From Nocardia blacklockiae (lineage in GTDB: Bacteria > Actinomycetota > Actinomycetes > Mycobacteriales > Mycobacteriaceae): a stretch of 64,000 nucleotides of DNA. Location of the stretch: the NCBI RefSeq assembly GCF_015477355.1, contig NZ_JADLRJ010000005.1, forward strand, positions 558,001 through 622,000, given 5' to 3'. Position 1 is the stretch's first letter. Each line of letters opens with the position of its first letter. The notes below the pieces were generated by a model. It saw only the letters and a program-made list of their open reading frames with translations. It made no database searches and had not been told where the DNA came from. The translations under genes and the position numbers were made by a program. Positions 1 through 7,364 of the stretch are shown piece after piece.

Positions 1-406
1 TGCGATTGTGCAGCAGCACCAGGTAGCGGACCAGTTCGGCGAGCGCGGCGAGGGCGAACAGCACACCGGTGGTGATGATCAGCCGGTCGCGGCGCTCGGT
101 GAAGGCGGCCAACCGCCCGTTCTTCGCCGCCACCGGGCGCACGGGTTCGTCCCGCAGGCCCCAGCGCGGCATCTCGCGGTAGTGCGGCGTCGCGAGCGAC
201 GGGGGTGCCGAGCGGACCGGGCGACCGTCGCGCGGGTGCCGGCCCGGCGGCCGGGCCACCCACCGATAGTTGCGGCGCTCGGCCGGCGCGTCGACCGGCG
301 CGGGAGACAGCAGCACACCGCGGCAGCGCGGGCACCAATGGTTCGGCCTGCCCTGCACCGCCCAGCGCGCGCCGCAGCGGGCACAGGGCTGCACGACGGT
401 ACTCAC
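1..406 (-). CDS. Zinc-ribbon membrane protein, DUF4328-like (3' end outside window)
   Basis: The GTG start at 406 is preceded by a strong GGGGAGG Shine-Dalgarno. About 135 residues are visible and the frame runs off the left edge. The N-terminus has two CxxC pairs (CARC near residue 8 and CPRC near residue 25), the look of a zinc ribbon. A Pro/Arg-rich linker follows, then a hydrophobic segment (LIITTGVLFALAALAELV) that starts the membrane part. This matches my recollection of DUF4328 proteins in Nocardia and mycobacteria, whose function is unknown. It lies 52 nt downstream of the rhodanese gene on the same strand, so the two are probably cotranscribed. Confidence 0.6.
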   Translation of the reverse strand, partial: MSTVVQPCARCGARWAVQGRPNHWCPRCRGVLLSPAPVDAPAERRNYRWVARPPGRHPRDGRPVRSAPPSLATPHYREMPRWGLRDEPVRPVAAKNGRLAAFTERRDRLIITTGVLFALAALAELVRYLVLLHNR

Positions 407-458
407 CGCTCGCCTCCCCCTCTCCTCGGATGCCGTAAGCCTTCGGTGGATCGCGCCA

Positions 459-836
459 TCAGTAGATCTTCGCCTCGTCCCCGTCCGCGCTCGCCAGCGG
501 CCGACCGGAACTCTGCCACGCCACCATGCCGCCGACCACGTGGAACGCGTCGAAGCCGACGTGCGTCAGATACTGCACCACCTGGATGGACCGGCCGCCC
601 TGCCGACACACCACGTAGATCTCGGAGTCGTAGTCCAGCTCGTCGACCCGCGCGGGCACGTCGGCCATCGGGATGTGCACGGCGCCGGGCGCGTGGCCGA
701 GCCGCCACTCGTCGTCCTCGCGGACGTCGAGCAGGATGGCCGCGGCGGGCGGGTTGCTCGCCGCACCGGACCGGGCGGCGTCGAACTCGGCGGGTACTTC
801 GTCGACCGGCACCGACGGAACTTCGGGGCTCGTCAC
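459..836 (-). CDS. Rhodanese-like domain protein
   Basis: A single-domain rhodanese of 125 residues. It contains the LLDVRE strand-loop motif and the active-site loop CRQGGRS, whose Cys would carry a persulfide in sulfurtransferase activity. The C-terminal half (GGMVAWQSSGRPL) is typical of the family. I chose the GTG at 836 because AGGA lies about 10 nt upstream. A longer ATG reading starts at 899 but adds a basic, low-complexity stretch with no ribosome site. The physiological sulfur donor and acceptor cannot be read from the sequence. The zinc-ribbon membrane gene follows on the same strand. Confidence 0.85.
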   Translation of the reverse strand: MTSPEVPSVPVDEVPAEFDAARSGAASNPPAAAILLDVREDDEWRLGHAPGAVHIPMADVPARVDELDYDSEIYVVCRQGGRSIQVVQYLTHVGFDAFHVVGGMVAWQSSGRPLASADGDEAKIY

Positions 837-1272
837 GATCTCGATCCTGCCACGGTCGCGGGGCGGGTGCGGAGTCCGAGTGTTCTTGCCGGTGGGCAAC
901 CGCTACCGGACATCCGGTCTGTTCCGCTCCGGCATAGCCTGTCGGCCACCCCGGGCCGTCGGCCGCGTATACCCGTATGCCCAGTTATCCACATAATCCA
1001 CAACCTGATCCACAGGTAGCGGAAAGGACTCCCGCCCGCGAGCACGCGGGCGACCGATCCGAGACTCCCCTCCTCATCCCGGAGCGGTCGCCCGCCGCCG
1101 AGGCGGGACCGCGCCGCAGGTCAGCATGTTCCCGAGATCCGCGGCGCGATCCCGACAAGTACTTGGACGGAACATCCGGGCGTCCGGTTCCCCTCGGTTC
1201 CGAAAAAACGACAACACCGGCGAGAAAACCGAAATCCCGGGCTCTGCCCGGTCGGATCGGTAGCCTTGGACC
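837..1272. other. Intergenic region with DnaA-box-like cluster
   Basis: This non-coding stretch separates the leftward rhodanese gene from the rightward gene at 1273. Its notable content is the run of three DnaA-box-like 9-mers at 985-1014. A TAGCCT -10-like element at 1261-1266 ends six nt before the ATG at 1273. I see no credible gene in it. Confidence 0.6.
985..1014 (+). promoter_or_regulatory. Cluster of three DnaA-box-like 9-mers
   Basis: TTATCCACA at 985-993 is a perfect classical DnaA box. It is directly followed by TAATCCACA (994-1002), and TGATCCACA lies at 1006-1014; each differs from the first by one base. All three are in the same orientation. Actinobacterial DnaA binds TT(G/A)TCCACA-type sites. 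Whether this is a DnaA-titrating or regulatory site or part of an origin cannot be decided here. No dnaA or dnaN lies in the window. Confidence 0.6.
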
Positions 1273-1884
1273 ATGGACGCGAGCAGGGGGTTACTCGACG
1301 AATTGGACGCGGCCGGACTGGATACCGCCCTCGCGGAGGCCACCTGCCTCGGCGTCACGGTGGACACTGCGGCCGCGCGCGTACGACTCGAACTGGAGGT
1401 GCTCACCCTTCCGGCCGAGGGCCCGCCGCCCGAGGATCGCCGCGTGTTCCTGACCCTGACGGGCGTCAGCCGGGTCGCCGCCTCGCTGCGCAAACAGGAG
1501 TGGGACGACCTGGAGCCCAAGATCTTCCCGCTCACCCTGGACACGCTCGGCGAGGCCATCGCCGGTTTCGGCGGCGGCGCGCTGCACGGCTGGGATTTCA
1601 TCGACGTCGACGACAGCGGCTGGTCGCTGTGGCGGGAACTGCTCAGCTTCGACACCACCGTGAGCGACCGCCCGGCCACGCACGTCCTGGAATTCTCTCA
1701 GCAGGAGGGCATCGACCCGCGCGAACTCGACGTGCGCGTGTGGTTCGAGGGCGTGGAGGTGGAGACCGCCGAGGGCCTATCCGTGCCGCCGGCCGATTTC
1801 GTCGCCGGCGGCCGCCGCTGGTGGAAGGCGCACGACGCGTGCGACCCGCGCACCATGCTGCCGGACGTCGCGCCGCCGATGTAA
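1273..1884 (+). CDS. Conserved hypothetical protein (203 aa)
   Basis: I do not recognise a named family. The product is soluble, acidic and rich in Leu, Asp and Trp. It has no signal peptide or membrane segment and no obvious catalytic motif. The centre (GGGALHGWDFIDVDDSGW) and the Trp pair near the C-terminus (GRRWWKAHDACDP) look like structured protein rather than a spurious frame. No Shine-Dalgarno is visible, but a TAGCCT element ends six nt before the ATG, consistent with a leaderless transcript. It lies 155 nt before sodA on the same strand. Confidence 0.7.
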   Translation: MDASRGLLDELDAAGLDTALAEATCLGVTVDTAAARVRLELEVLTLPAEGPPPEDRRVFLTLTGVSRVAASLRKQEWDDLEPKIFPLTLDTLGEAIAGFGGGALHGWDFIDVDDSGWSLWRELLSFDTTVSDRPATHVLEFSQQEGIDPRELDVRVWFEGVEVETAEGLSVPPADFVAGGRRWWKAHDACDPRTMLPDVAPPM

Positions 1885-1949
1885 CCGAGCACTCCTCCGC
1901 CCACTCCGTGGGACGCCGGGCCGCCATTGGAATCCGGGGGCATGGAACC

Positions 1950-1961
1950 CGGTTGCAACCG
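1950..1961. promoter_or_regulatory. 12-bp palindrome upstream of sodA
   Basis: CGGTTGCAACCG is a perfect palindrome about 80 bp before the sodA start. It could be a regulator site, or its TTGCAA could serve as a -35 element. No regulator can be named. Confidence 0.3.
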
Positions 1962-2039
1962 AGCGGGTGTACGAATGATGGTTGGGTGCGCTGGAACACG
2001 CCGAGCGCACACGGCCCGACATCATGAGGAAGGGACATC

Positions 2040-2663
2040 GTGGCTGAGTACACGCTGCCAGATCTGGATTACGACTACGGCGCCCTGGAGCCCCACATCT
2101 CCGGGCAGATCAACGAGCTGCATCACTCCAAGCACCACGCGACCTACGTCGCCGGCGTGAACACGGCGCTCGAGAAGCTGGAAGCCGCGCGCGAGGCCGA
2201 GGATCACGGCGCGATCTTCCTGCACGAGAAGAACCTGGCCTTCCACCTGGGTGGGCACGTCAACCACTCGATCTGGTGGAAGAACCTCTCCCCCAACGGC
2301 GGCGACAAGCCGGTCGGCGAGCTGGCCGCCGCGATCGACGACCAGTTCGGTTCGTTCGACAAGTTCCGTGCCCAGTTCACCGCGGCCGCCAACGGCCTGC
2401 AGGGTTCGGGCTGGGCGGTCCTGGGTTACGACACCCTGGGCCAGAAGCTGCTCACCTTCCAGCTGTACGACCAGCAGGCCAACGTGCCGCTGGGCATCAT
2501 CCCGCTGCTGCAGGTCGACATGTGGGAGCACGCTTTCTACCTGCAGTACAAGAACGTCAAGGCCGACTACGTCAAGGCCTTCTGGAACGTCGTCAACTGG
2601 GCCGACGTGCAGGAGCGCTTCACCAAGGCGGTCGCGCAGGGCAAGGGTCTCATCTTCGGCTGA
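2040..2663 (+). CDS. sodA: Superoxide dismutase, Fe/Mn family
   Basis: This is a 207-residue Fe/Mn superoxide dismutase that converts superoxide to peroxide and oxygen. It begins MAEYTLPDL like mycobacterial SodA. The four metal ligands are His28, His76, Asp160 and His164 (in [10 protein letters not shown]). Residue 145 is Gln (LYDQQANVP), where the iron enzyme of M. tuberculosis has His. Gln at this position is associated with manganese use, so I infer a Mn-type enzyme. There is no signal peptide, as in mycobacteria where SodA is exported without one. The GTG start at 2040 has AGGAAGGGA just upstream. A strong hairpin terminator follows. Confidence 0.97.
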   Translation: MAEYTLPDLDYDYGALEPHISGQINELHHSKHHATYVAGVNTALEKLEAAREAEDHGAIFLHEKNLAFHLGGHVNHSIWWKNLSPNGGDKPVGELAAAIDDQFGSFDKFRAQFTAAANGLQGSGWAVLGYDTLGQKLLTFQLYDQQANVPLGIIPLLQVDMWEHAFYLQYKNVKADYVKAFWNVVNWADVQERFTKAVAQGKGLIFG

Positions 2664-2677
2664 GTCCGCCCCGCGAG

Positions 2678-2709
2678 TGGGCCCGCGAACCGGACGGTTC
2701 GCGGGCCCA
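2678..2709 (+). terminator. Hairpin terminator after sodA
   Basis: A perfect 14-bp stem (TGGGCCCGCGAACC paired with its complement) with a GGAC tetraloop starts 14 nt after the sodA stop. It is followed by a short T-containing stretch. Confidence 0.85.
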
Positions 2710-2863
2710 TTCCATGTTTCAGGGCTGTTACCAGGCATTTGGCACTCTCTGGTACTTGTGTGCCAGACATTGTTTGCGTCATTCTCGGGTACCCACAAGT
2801 CAATGGACGGGCTCGCTCGGCAGGGCGAGCGGCCGGCCCCCGTCTCGACCTCGGGAGGCAGCG

Positions 2864-3391
2864 ATGCGCAGCAACGATCAGGTCCTCGTGACGCCCTTCC
2901 AGGCCCGCGGCCTGCTCCGCGGCTTTCTCATCGGCGGCCGCTGGCCCGACACCACCAAGGAGTGGGCGCAACTACTCGTGCTGGCCGTGCGCGTCGCGAG
3001 CCTTCCCGGCCTGCTGTCCACCACCACGGTCTTCGGCGCCCGCGAGGACCTGCCCGACGATCCCGATCCGGGCACCGTGGGCCTCGTACTGGCCGAGGGT
3101 CCGGTGCTGGGCGAGGAGGCCGTGGAGCCGGGCCGCTTCGCCGAGCACGCCCCGCCCGCGCTGCTCATGCTGCATCCCCCGTCGGAAACCAGGCCGTCGC
3201 TGCCGGAATGCGCGGCGTCGGCCTCGGGGTGCGTGCTGCTGCCCGGCGTGCCGCATCTGGGCCTGGAACATCGCGCGGCGTGGGTGGAGACGGAGCTGGA
3301 CGGCACGGTCACCACGATGGTGAGCCGCGTCGGCGTGGACCCCAACAGCGACCCCGACACCGCGGTGCTGGCCATGCTGCTCGCGGCGTGA
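2864..3391 (+). CDS. Hypothetical protein (175 aa)
   Basis: I do not recognise this family. The ATG at 2864 has GGGAGG eight nt upstream. The protein has a Leu-rich N-terminal half (FQARGLLRGFLIGGRWPDTTKEW), an acidic middle, a Cys pair (PECAASASGC) and a Val/Asp-rich C-terminus. It has no clear signal peptide or membrane helix. It stands alone between the sodA terminator and the manganese riboswitch, so its neighbours give no functional clue. Codon use matches the surrounding genes. Confidence 0.65.
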   Translation: MRSNDQVLVTPFQARGLLRGFLIGGRWPDTTKEWAQLLVLAVRVASLPGLLSTTTVFGAREDLPDDPDPGTVGLVLAEGPVLGEEAVEPGRFAEHAPPALLMLHPPSETRPSLPECAASASGCVLLPGVPHLGLEHRAAWVETELDGTVTTMVSRVGVDPNSDPDTAVLAMLLAA

Positions 3392-3545
3392 GAACGGGTC
3401 GGCTGCCGCACTCGAAAGGGTCGGCTGCCGTCCGCGAACGGGTACCCGAAACCTTCCACGTGGATCCCCAAACTTATTGCGCGCATTGGCTTTTCGATGA
3501 CGGGGTGTTGGCGACGCCGCGCAACTTAGGGTAGGCTTCTGCACA

Positions 3546-3660
3546 GCGAAGGGGAGTAGCCCCCAATCACGTGGTCGACATACTGATCCACGCCGCGGCA
3601 CCGCGCCGGGCAGGGTCCGGACACGTGAACCGGCAGCGCGCCGGTGGGCGAGACCTTCGG
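3546..3660 (+). promoter_or_regulatory. yybP-ykoY manganese riboswitch aptamer
   Basis: The conserved landmarks of the yybP-ykoY class occur in order: GGGGAGTAGC at 3551-3560, GTCGACATACTG from 3573, and GGGCGAGACCTTCGG at 3646-3660. A closing P1 helix forms between CGAAGG (3547-3552) and CCTTCG (3654-3659). This aptamer class senses Mn2+ and usually precedes Mn exporters. Here it sits about 90 nt upstream of a GDT1/TMEM165-family gene, which is exactly that context. Confidence 0.9.
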
Positions 3661-3709
3661 CCGATAACAGACCAACCGAGCATTCGGATGCGTTGTCGGC
3701 TGAGGGCGC

Positions 3710-3746
3710 GCTCCGTCTTCGGCCGGCAGGCCGGAGACCTGGGAGC
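3710..3746 (+). promoter_or_regulatory. Expression-platform hairpin masking the ribosome site
   Basis: GTCTTCGGCC (3715-3724) pairs with GGCCGGAGAC (3729-3738), one G-T pair included. The outer GCTCC (3710-3714) can pair with GGGAGC (3741-3746), which contains the Shine-Dalgarno seven nt before the ATG at 3753. This suggests the riboswitch controls translation by hiding or freeing the ribosome site. The fold was drawn by eye. Confidence 0.55.
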
Positions 3747-3752
3747 CGTTTC

Positions 3753-4472
3753 ATGATCGCCACGATATTGCTGAGTTTCGGGGTGCTGTTCCTCGCCGAG
3801 CTCGGCGACAAGTCGCAGCTGATGGCGCTGACCTTCGCGCTGCGCTACCGGTGGTGGATCGTGCTGGCCGGCATCACCGTGGCCAGCGTCGCGGTGAATC
3901 TGATCGCCGCCGGCGTCGGGCACTTCCTCGGCGCCGCGCTCCCCACCGAACTGATCGCGGTGTGCACCGGCGTCATCCTGCTCGCGGTCGGTCTGTGGAC
4001 GCTGTACGACGCGCGCCGCGAGAACACCGAGTCCGAGCCGGCCGCCGAGTCCGCCGCGCAGCCGCCGGGCCGGGCCTTCTTCGTGGTCGTCTCGGCCTTC
4101 CTGCTGGCCGAGCTCGGCGACCGCACGATGTTCGCCACGGTCGCCCTGTCGTCCAACCACAGCTGGCTCGCGGTGTGGACGGGCTCGGTGCTCGGCATGG
4201 TCGCCGCCGGGGGCCTGGCCATCGGCATCGGCATCACGGTCGGCAAGCACCTGCCCGAGCGCACCATCGCCCTCGGGTCGGGCCTGCTGTTCCTCTACAT
4301 CGGCACGGCCACCCTGCTCTCGGCGCTGCTGCCGAACCTCGGCCGCGCGCCCGAACTGGCCCTTGCCGCACTCACCCCCGCGCTGGCCCTCGCCGCGCTG
4401 TGGGCCCTCGGCCGCCGCACCACCCGACCCGCCGAACACACCACACCGGACCCCCTCGACAGCCACCGGTAA
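3753..4472 (+). CDS. GDT1/TMEM165 (UPF0016) family manganese exporter
   Basis: A 239-residue, roughly six-helix membrane protein with the two family signatures ELGDKS (near residue 16) and ELGDRT (near residue 124), one in each half of an internal repeat. UPF0016/GDT1 members move Mn2+ (and Ca2+ in eukaryotes), and bacterial members export Mn2+. The upstream yybP-ykoY riboswitch supports induction by excess manganese. The ATG at 3753 follows GGGAG. A charged loop (Glu/Pro/Ala-rich, about residues 90-110) links the halves. The gene stands alone, and the neighbouring regulator points toward it. Confidence 0.9.
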   Translation: MIATILLSFGVLFLAELGDKSQLMALTFALRYRWWIVLAGITVASVAVNLIAAGVGHFLGAALPTELIAVCTGVILLAVGLWTLYDARRENTESEPAAESAAQPPGRAFFVVVSAFLLAELGDRTMFATVALSSNHSWLAVWTGSVLGMVAAGGLAIGIGITVGKHLPERTIALGSGLLFLYIGTATLLSALLPNLGRAPELALAALTPALALAALWALGRRTTRPAEHTTPDPLDSHR

Positions 4473-4482
4473 CGCGCAGCCC

Positions 4483-5160
4483 TCAGGTGCGTGAGAGGGC
4501 GGGTTCGGTGGCGGCGGCGGGGGCCGCGCCGAACAGGTCGCCGCTGCGGCGCACGAGTTCCAGCATCGGGGCGCGCAGGGCGTGCAGGCCGTCGGGGTCG
4601 TCGGCGGCGATGCGGGTGGTGACCATGGCGCTCAGGGCGGCGACCAGGGTCTGGCAGGCGAAGCGCTGCGGTTCGGTGCGCGCCTCGAGGGTGTCGGCCA
4701 GCATCTCCACGAACGACTCCTGCAGCAGCGCCCGGCGCGCGATGGCCTTCGGCCCCACGGCGTACACCTCGACCAGATACACCCGGGCGTACGCGGACTC
4801 GCTCGTCAGCGCGTCCAGGTAGGCGGTCAGCAGCACGTCCATCCGCTCTTCCAGTGGCGCGGGCGAATCCGCCTGCGCCCGTGCGGTTTCCGTGATCCGT
4901 TCGAGCAACAGGTGAACCGCGCGCTCGTAGGCCGCCTCGAAACAGTCCTCTTTGGAACGGAACTGCTCGTAGAAGGTCTCCCGCGACACCCCGGCGCGCT
5001 TGATGATCGCGGCGACGGACGTTCCGACATAACCGTTCTCGGCCATCGCGTCGGCCATCGCGGTCAGGATGCGGTCGCGCTGTGCGGCGACCACCGTTTC
5101 CCGGGGCAGGCCGTGACGACCGCGGGGCAGCTGGCGAACGGTGCTGACCGGCTCTGGCAT
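4483..5160 (-). CDS. TetR/AcrR family transcriptional regulator
   Basis: The product has 225 residues. The helix-turn-helix lies at about residues 30-75, with TSVAAIIKRAGVSRETFYEQF as the classic TetR recognition unit. The C-terminal ligand domain is Ala/Leu-rich. I chose the ATG at 5160 because TACCGT ends seven nt upstream, fitting a leaderless transcript. A GTG at 5187 would extend the protein by nine residues. It is divergent from the dehydrogenase gene at 5305, and a short palindrome (5182-5195) lies between them. The regulator may therefore control that gene and itself. The ligand is unknown. Confidence 0.85.
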   Translation of the reverse strand: MPEPVSTVRQLPRGRHGLPRETVVAAQRDRILTAMADAMAENGYVGTSVAAIIKRAGVSRETFYEQFRSKEDCFEAAYERAVHLLLERITETARAQADSPAPLEERMDVLLTAYLDALTSESAYARVYLVEVYAVGPKAIARRALLQESFVEMLADTLEARTEPQRFACQTLVAALSAMVTTRIAADDPDGLHALRAPMLELVRRSGDLFGAAPAAATEPALSRT

Positions 5161-5181
5161 ACCGACGACGGTAGCACCGGG

Positions 5182-5195
5182 GAACACCCCTGTTC
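5182..5195. promoter_or_regulatory. Candidate TetR operator
   Basis: GAACA (5182-5186) and TGTTC (5191-5195) form an inverted repeat around CCCC in the divergent promoter region between the TetR gene and the dehydrogenase gene. It is a reasonable autoregulatory site but short. Confidence 0.35.
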
Positions 5196-5304
5196 ACAAA
5201 CGGCTCGGCGGCCACCCCCGGCCGATCCGACCGACCCGCCGGTTAGGGTGCTTATTGACGGAAGGCCAGTGAAGGGCCGTCACAGACGAGAGGACCATAA
5301 CACC

Positions 5305-6072
5305 GTGGAGATTTCGGGATCCGCCGCAATCATCACCGGAGCTGCGTCCGGCCTGGGCGCCGCGACCGCCGCCCGCTTCGCCGACCTGGGAGCCACCGTA
5401 TTCGGGCTGGACCTGCAGCAGTCCATCGAACGCGCCGGCGACGGCGTGCCGCCCGGTGTCACCCTGATTCCGACCGACGTGACCGACGGCGACGAGGTGG
5501 CGGCCGCGGTCGCCACGGTGGTCGAGTCCGGCGTGCCGCCGCGCATCGTCGTCAACTGCGCCGGCGTCGGCTGGGCCGGCCGGATCCTGTCCAAGAACGG
5601 CCCGCACGACCTGGAGCTGTTCCGCACGGTCATCACCGTGAACCTGCTCGGCACCTTCAACGTGATGCGACTGGCCGCCGACGCCATCGCCAAGACCGAG
5701 CCGGTCGACGAGTACGGCCAGCGCGGCGTCGTCATCAACACCGCCTCGGTGGCGGCGTTCGAGGGCCAGGTCGGCCAGATCGCCTACTCGGCGTCCAAGG
5801 GCGGCGTGGCCGGCATGACCATCCCCGCCGCGCGCGACCTGGCGCAGTTCGGCATCCGGGTCGACACCATCGCCCCCGGCATCATCGACACCCCGATGCT
5901 GGCCGGCGTCACCGAGGAGTACCGCAAGGGCCTCGAGGCCGGCGTCCCGTTCCCCTCCCGCCTGGGCCGCCCCGACGAGTACGCCCAGCTGGCCCAGTAC
6001 ATCGTCGAGCACGACTACCTCAACGGCGAGGTCTTCCGCATGGACGGCGCGCTCCGCATGGCGCCGCGCTGA
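5305..6072 (+). CDS. Short-chain dehydrogenase, 3-hydroxyacyl-CoA dehydrogenase type
   Basis: A 255-residue classical SDR. The NAD(P)-binding turn TGAASGLG is near residue 11, NCAGVG near 90, the catalytic Ser in NTASVAA and YSASKGG supply the Ser-Tyr-Lys set. The sequence resembles the HSD17B10/type II 3-hydroxyacyl-CoA dehydrogenase branch (FAPG-like end, IAPGIIDTPML), so oxidation of 3-hydroxyacyl-CoA or a steroid alcohol is likely. The acidic residue after the second strand (FGLDLQ) favours NAD. The GTG start has GAGAGGA upstream. It may be controlled by the divergent TetR regulator. A terminator hairpin follows. Confidence 0.85.
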   Translation: MEISGSAAIITGAASGLGAATAARFADLGATVFGLDLQQSIERAGDGVPPGVTLIPTDVTDGDEVAAAVATVVESGVPPRIVVNCAGVGWAGRILSKNGPHDLELFRTVITVNLLGTFNVMRLAADAIAKTEPVDEYGQRGVVINTASVAAFEGQVGQIAYSASKGGVAGMTIPAARDLAQFGIRVDTIAPGIIDTPMLAGVTEEYRKGLEAGVPFPSRLGRPDEYAQLAQYIVEHDYLNGEVFRMDGALRMAPR

Positions 6073-6102
6073 CGCGGGGTCACTCCGAGACGGCCAGAGA
6101 CG

Positions 6103-6131
6103 AGGCCCGTGCCGTACTTCGGTGCGGGCCT
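6103..6131 (+). terminator. Hairpin terminator after the dehydrogenase gene
   Basis: AGGCCCGTGCC pairs with GGTGCGGGCCT (11 bp, two G-T pairs) 31 nt after the stop codon. It sits between converging genes and could act in both directions. Confidence 0.7.
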
Positions 6132-6154
6132 TCGTCGTTGCCGCGCAACAGATT

Positions 6155-6820
6155 TCAGGAGGCGTCCGAGGCGGGGCGGAGGTGGATCAGGGCGCGGCGG
6201 GTGGTGTCGACAGTGGCCTCGGCGACGGCCTTGGTGACGAAGTGGCCGAGGGCCGTGACCAGGAAGAGCACGACGATCGCGGCGGGCGCCCAGGACCAGC
6301 TCAGGGCCAGCAGGATGCGGTCGAAGGTGCCGCGCGGCTGGACCACCGGCTCCCAGCTGTTGAGCCGGGCCCAGCGGCCGAGGAAAATACCGACCGCACA
6401 GGACAGGTGCAGGCCGAGCGTCACGTGCAGCCGATAGCGGCCCAGCCCGCTGCCGTCGAGGAACCGGCCCACCTCGGCCAGGGCCAGGTAGTAGGCCAGG
6501 AAACCGGCGACGATGAACGCGGTGTACAGCGGGAGCACGGTCGTCACCACCGGGCCGTCGCCCACGGCGTGGATGTCGTAGCGCAGGTGCACGAGATCGG
6601 TCACCACATACGGCGCGTTGGGCAGGAACAGCACGAACAGCACCAGCCCGCCCCACCACACCGGCGAGCGCGCCGCGGTGCCGGCGCCGCGCCCCGTGCG
6701 GAACACCAGCAGCGCCAGCGCCACCGGGACCCACGCCAGGACGGTGTTCCAGGTCATCCAGAAGAGGTCCCGACGAGCCACGTGCACCAGGCTCGCCCCC
6801 ACCGAATCGAGCACGTCCAT
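6155..6820 (-). CDS. DUF1361 family integral membrane protein
   Basis: A 221-residue protein with six to seven hydrophobic segments. Family signatures are LPNAPYVVTDLVHL near residue 68 and FLGRWARLNSWEP near residue 150. The function of DUF1361 is unknown. The ATG at 6820 is only one nt after GGAGG. A GTG at 6814 (Val3) is seven nt from the same GGAGG and may be the true start. It lies downstream of the cold-shock gene but is separated from it by a strong terminator. Confidence 0.8.
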   Translation of the reverse strand: MDVLDSVGASLVHVARRDLFWMTWNTVLAWVPVALALLVFRTGRGAGTAARSPVWWGGLVLFVLFLPNAPYVVTDLVHLRYDIHAVGDGPVVTTVLPLYTAFIVAGFLAYYLALAEVGRFLDGSGLGRYRLHVTLGLHLSCAVGIFLGRWARLNSWEPVVQPRGTFDRILLALSWSWAPAAIVVLFLVTALGHFVTKAVAEATVDTTRRALIHLRPASDAS

Positions 6821-6870
6821 ACCTCCATGATGGGGTACTGCACGGCGACGGCTCCAGCGCCGAACGACAG

Positions 6871-6899
6871 AAGGCCCACACCGAACCGGTGTGGGCCTT
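6871..6899 (-). terminator. Hairpin terminator after the cold-shock gene
   Basis: A perfect 13-bp stem (AAGGCCCACACCG with its complement) and a three-base loop lie 15 nt beyond the stop codon of the leftward cold-shock gene. Confidence 0.85.
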
Positions 6900-6914
6900 G
6901 CTGATTCGCCCGAA

Positions 6915-7115
6915 TTACAGGGCGCGGACGCCGGAGGCCTGCGGCCCCTTCTTGCCCTGGGTGATCTCGAAGCTCACCTGCTGGCCCTCGTCGAGGCCGC
7001 GGTAGCCGCTGCCCTCGATCTCCGAGTAGTGCACGAACACGTCGGGGCCGCCCTCATGAGCGATGAAGCCGTAGCCCTTTTCCGCGTTGAACCACTTCAC
7101 AGTGCCCTGAACCAT
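6915..7115 (-). CDS. cspA: Cold-shock domain protein, CspA family
   Basis: A 66-residue single cold-shock domain. RNP1 is KGYGFI and RNP2 is VFVHYSEI. The opening [14 protein letters not shown] is diagnostic. Such proteins bind single-stranded RNA/DNA and melt mRNA structure. The ATG at 7115 is preceded by AGGAGAAG. A roughly 250-nt gap without genes separates it from htpG and can hold the long 5' leader typical of cold-shock genes. A strong terminator follows, so it is monocistronic. Confidence 0.96.
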   Translation of the reverse strand: MVQGTVKWFNAEKGYGFIAHEGGPDVFVHYSEIEGSGYRGLDEGQQVSFEITQGKKGPQASGVRAL

Positions 7116-7364
7116 CTTGTCTTCTCCTGAATAGGTTGTTGCCGGTCGCCGCGGTCGCGGCACCCGGGTCGCATCCAGACGGCGACTTGCAACTTGCCTG
7201 GCAAGGAGAAGCGACGCCCGCACAATGCTCCGCGCGAGCATGATGAACACGAACACATAAAAGATGCGACCAACAACAGTAACGCATGGGAGCCGGAAAG
7301 GTTCCGGCCCCGGGAGCGGCCATGACCAGCGTCACAGCCGCTCCACGCGGGTCGGTCGGTCGGT

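Noticed and set aside
459-899. ATG at 899 as rhodanese start
   Set aside because: The added 21 residues are unlike the family and have no ribosome site; the GTG at 836 has AGGA upstream.
2739-2766. CIRCE-like element (TTGGCACTC and GTGTGCCAG) after sodA
   Set aside because: The spacer is ten rather than nine, the right arm matches poorly, and the next gene is not a heat-shock gene.
5161-5187. GTG at 5187 as the TetR gene start
   Set aside because: AGGGG is directly against the codon, too close for use, while the ATG at 5160 has a well-placed -10-like hexamer. The extension would also overlap the candidate operator.
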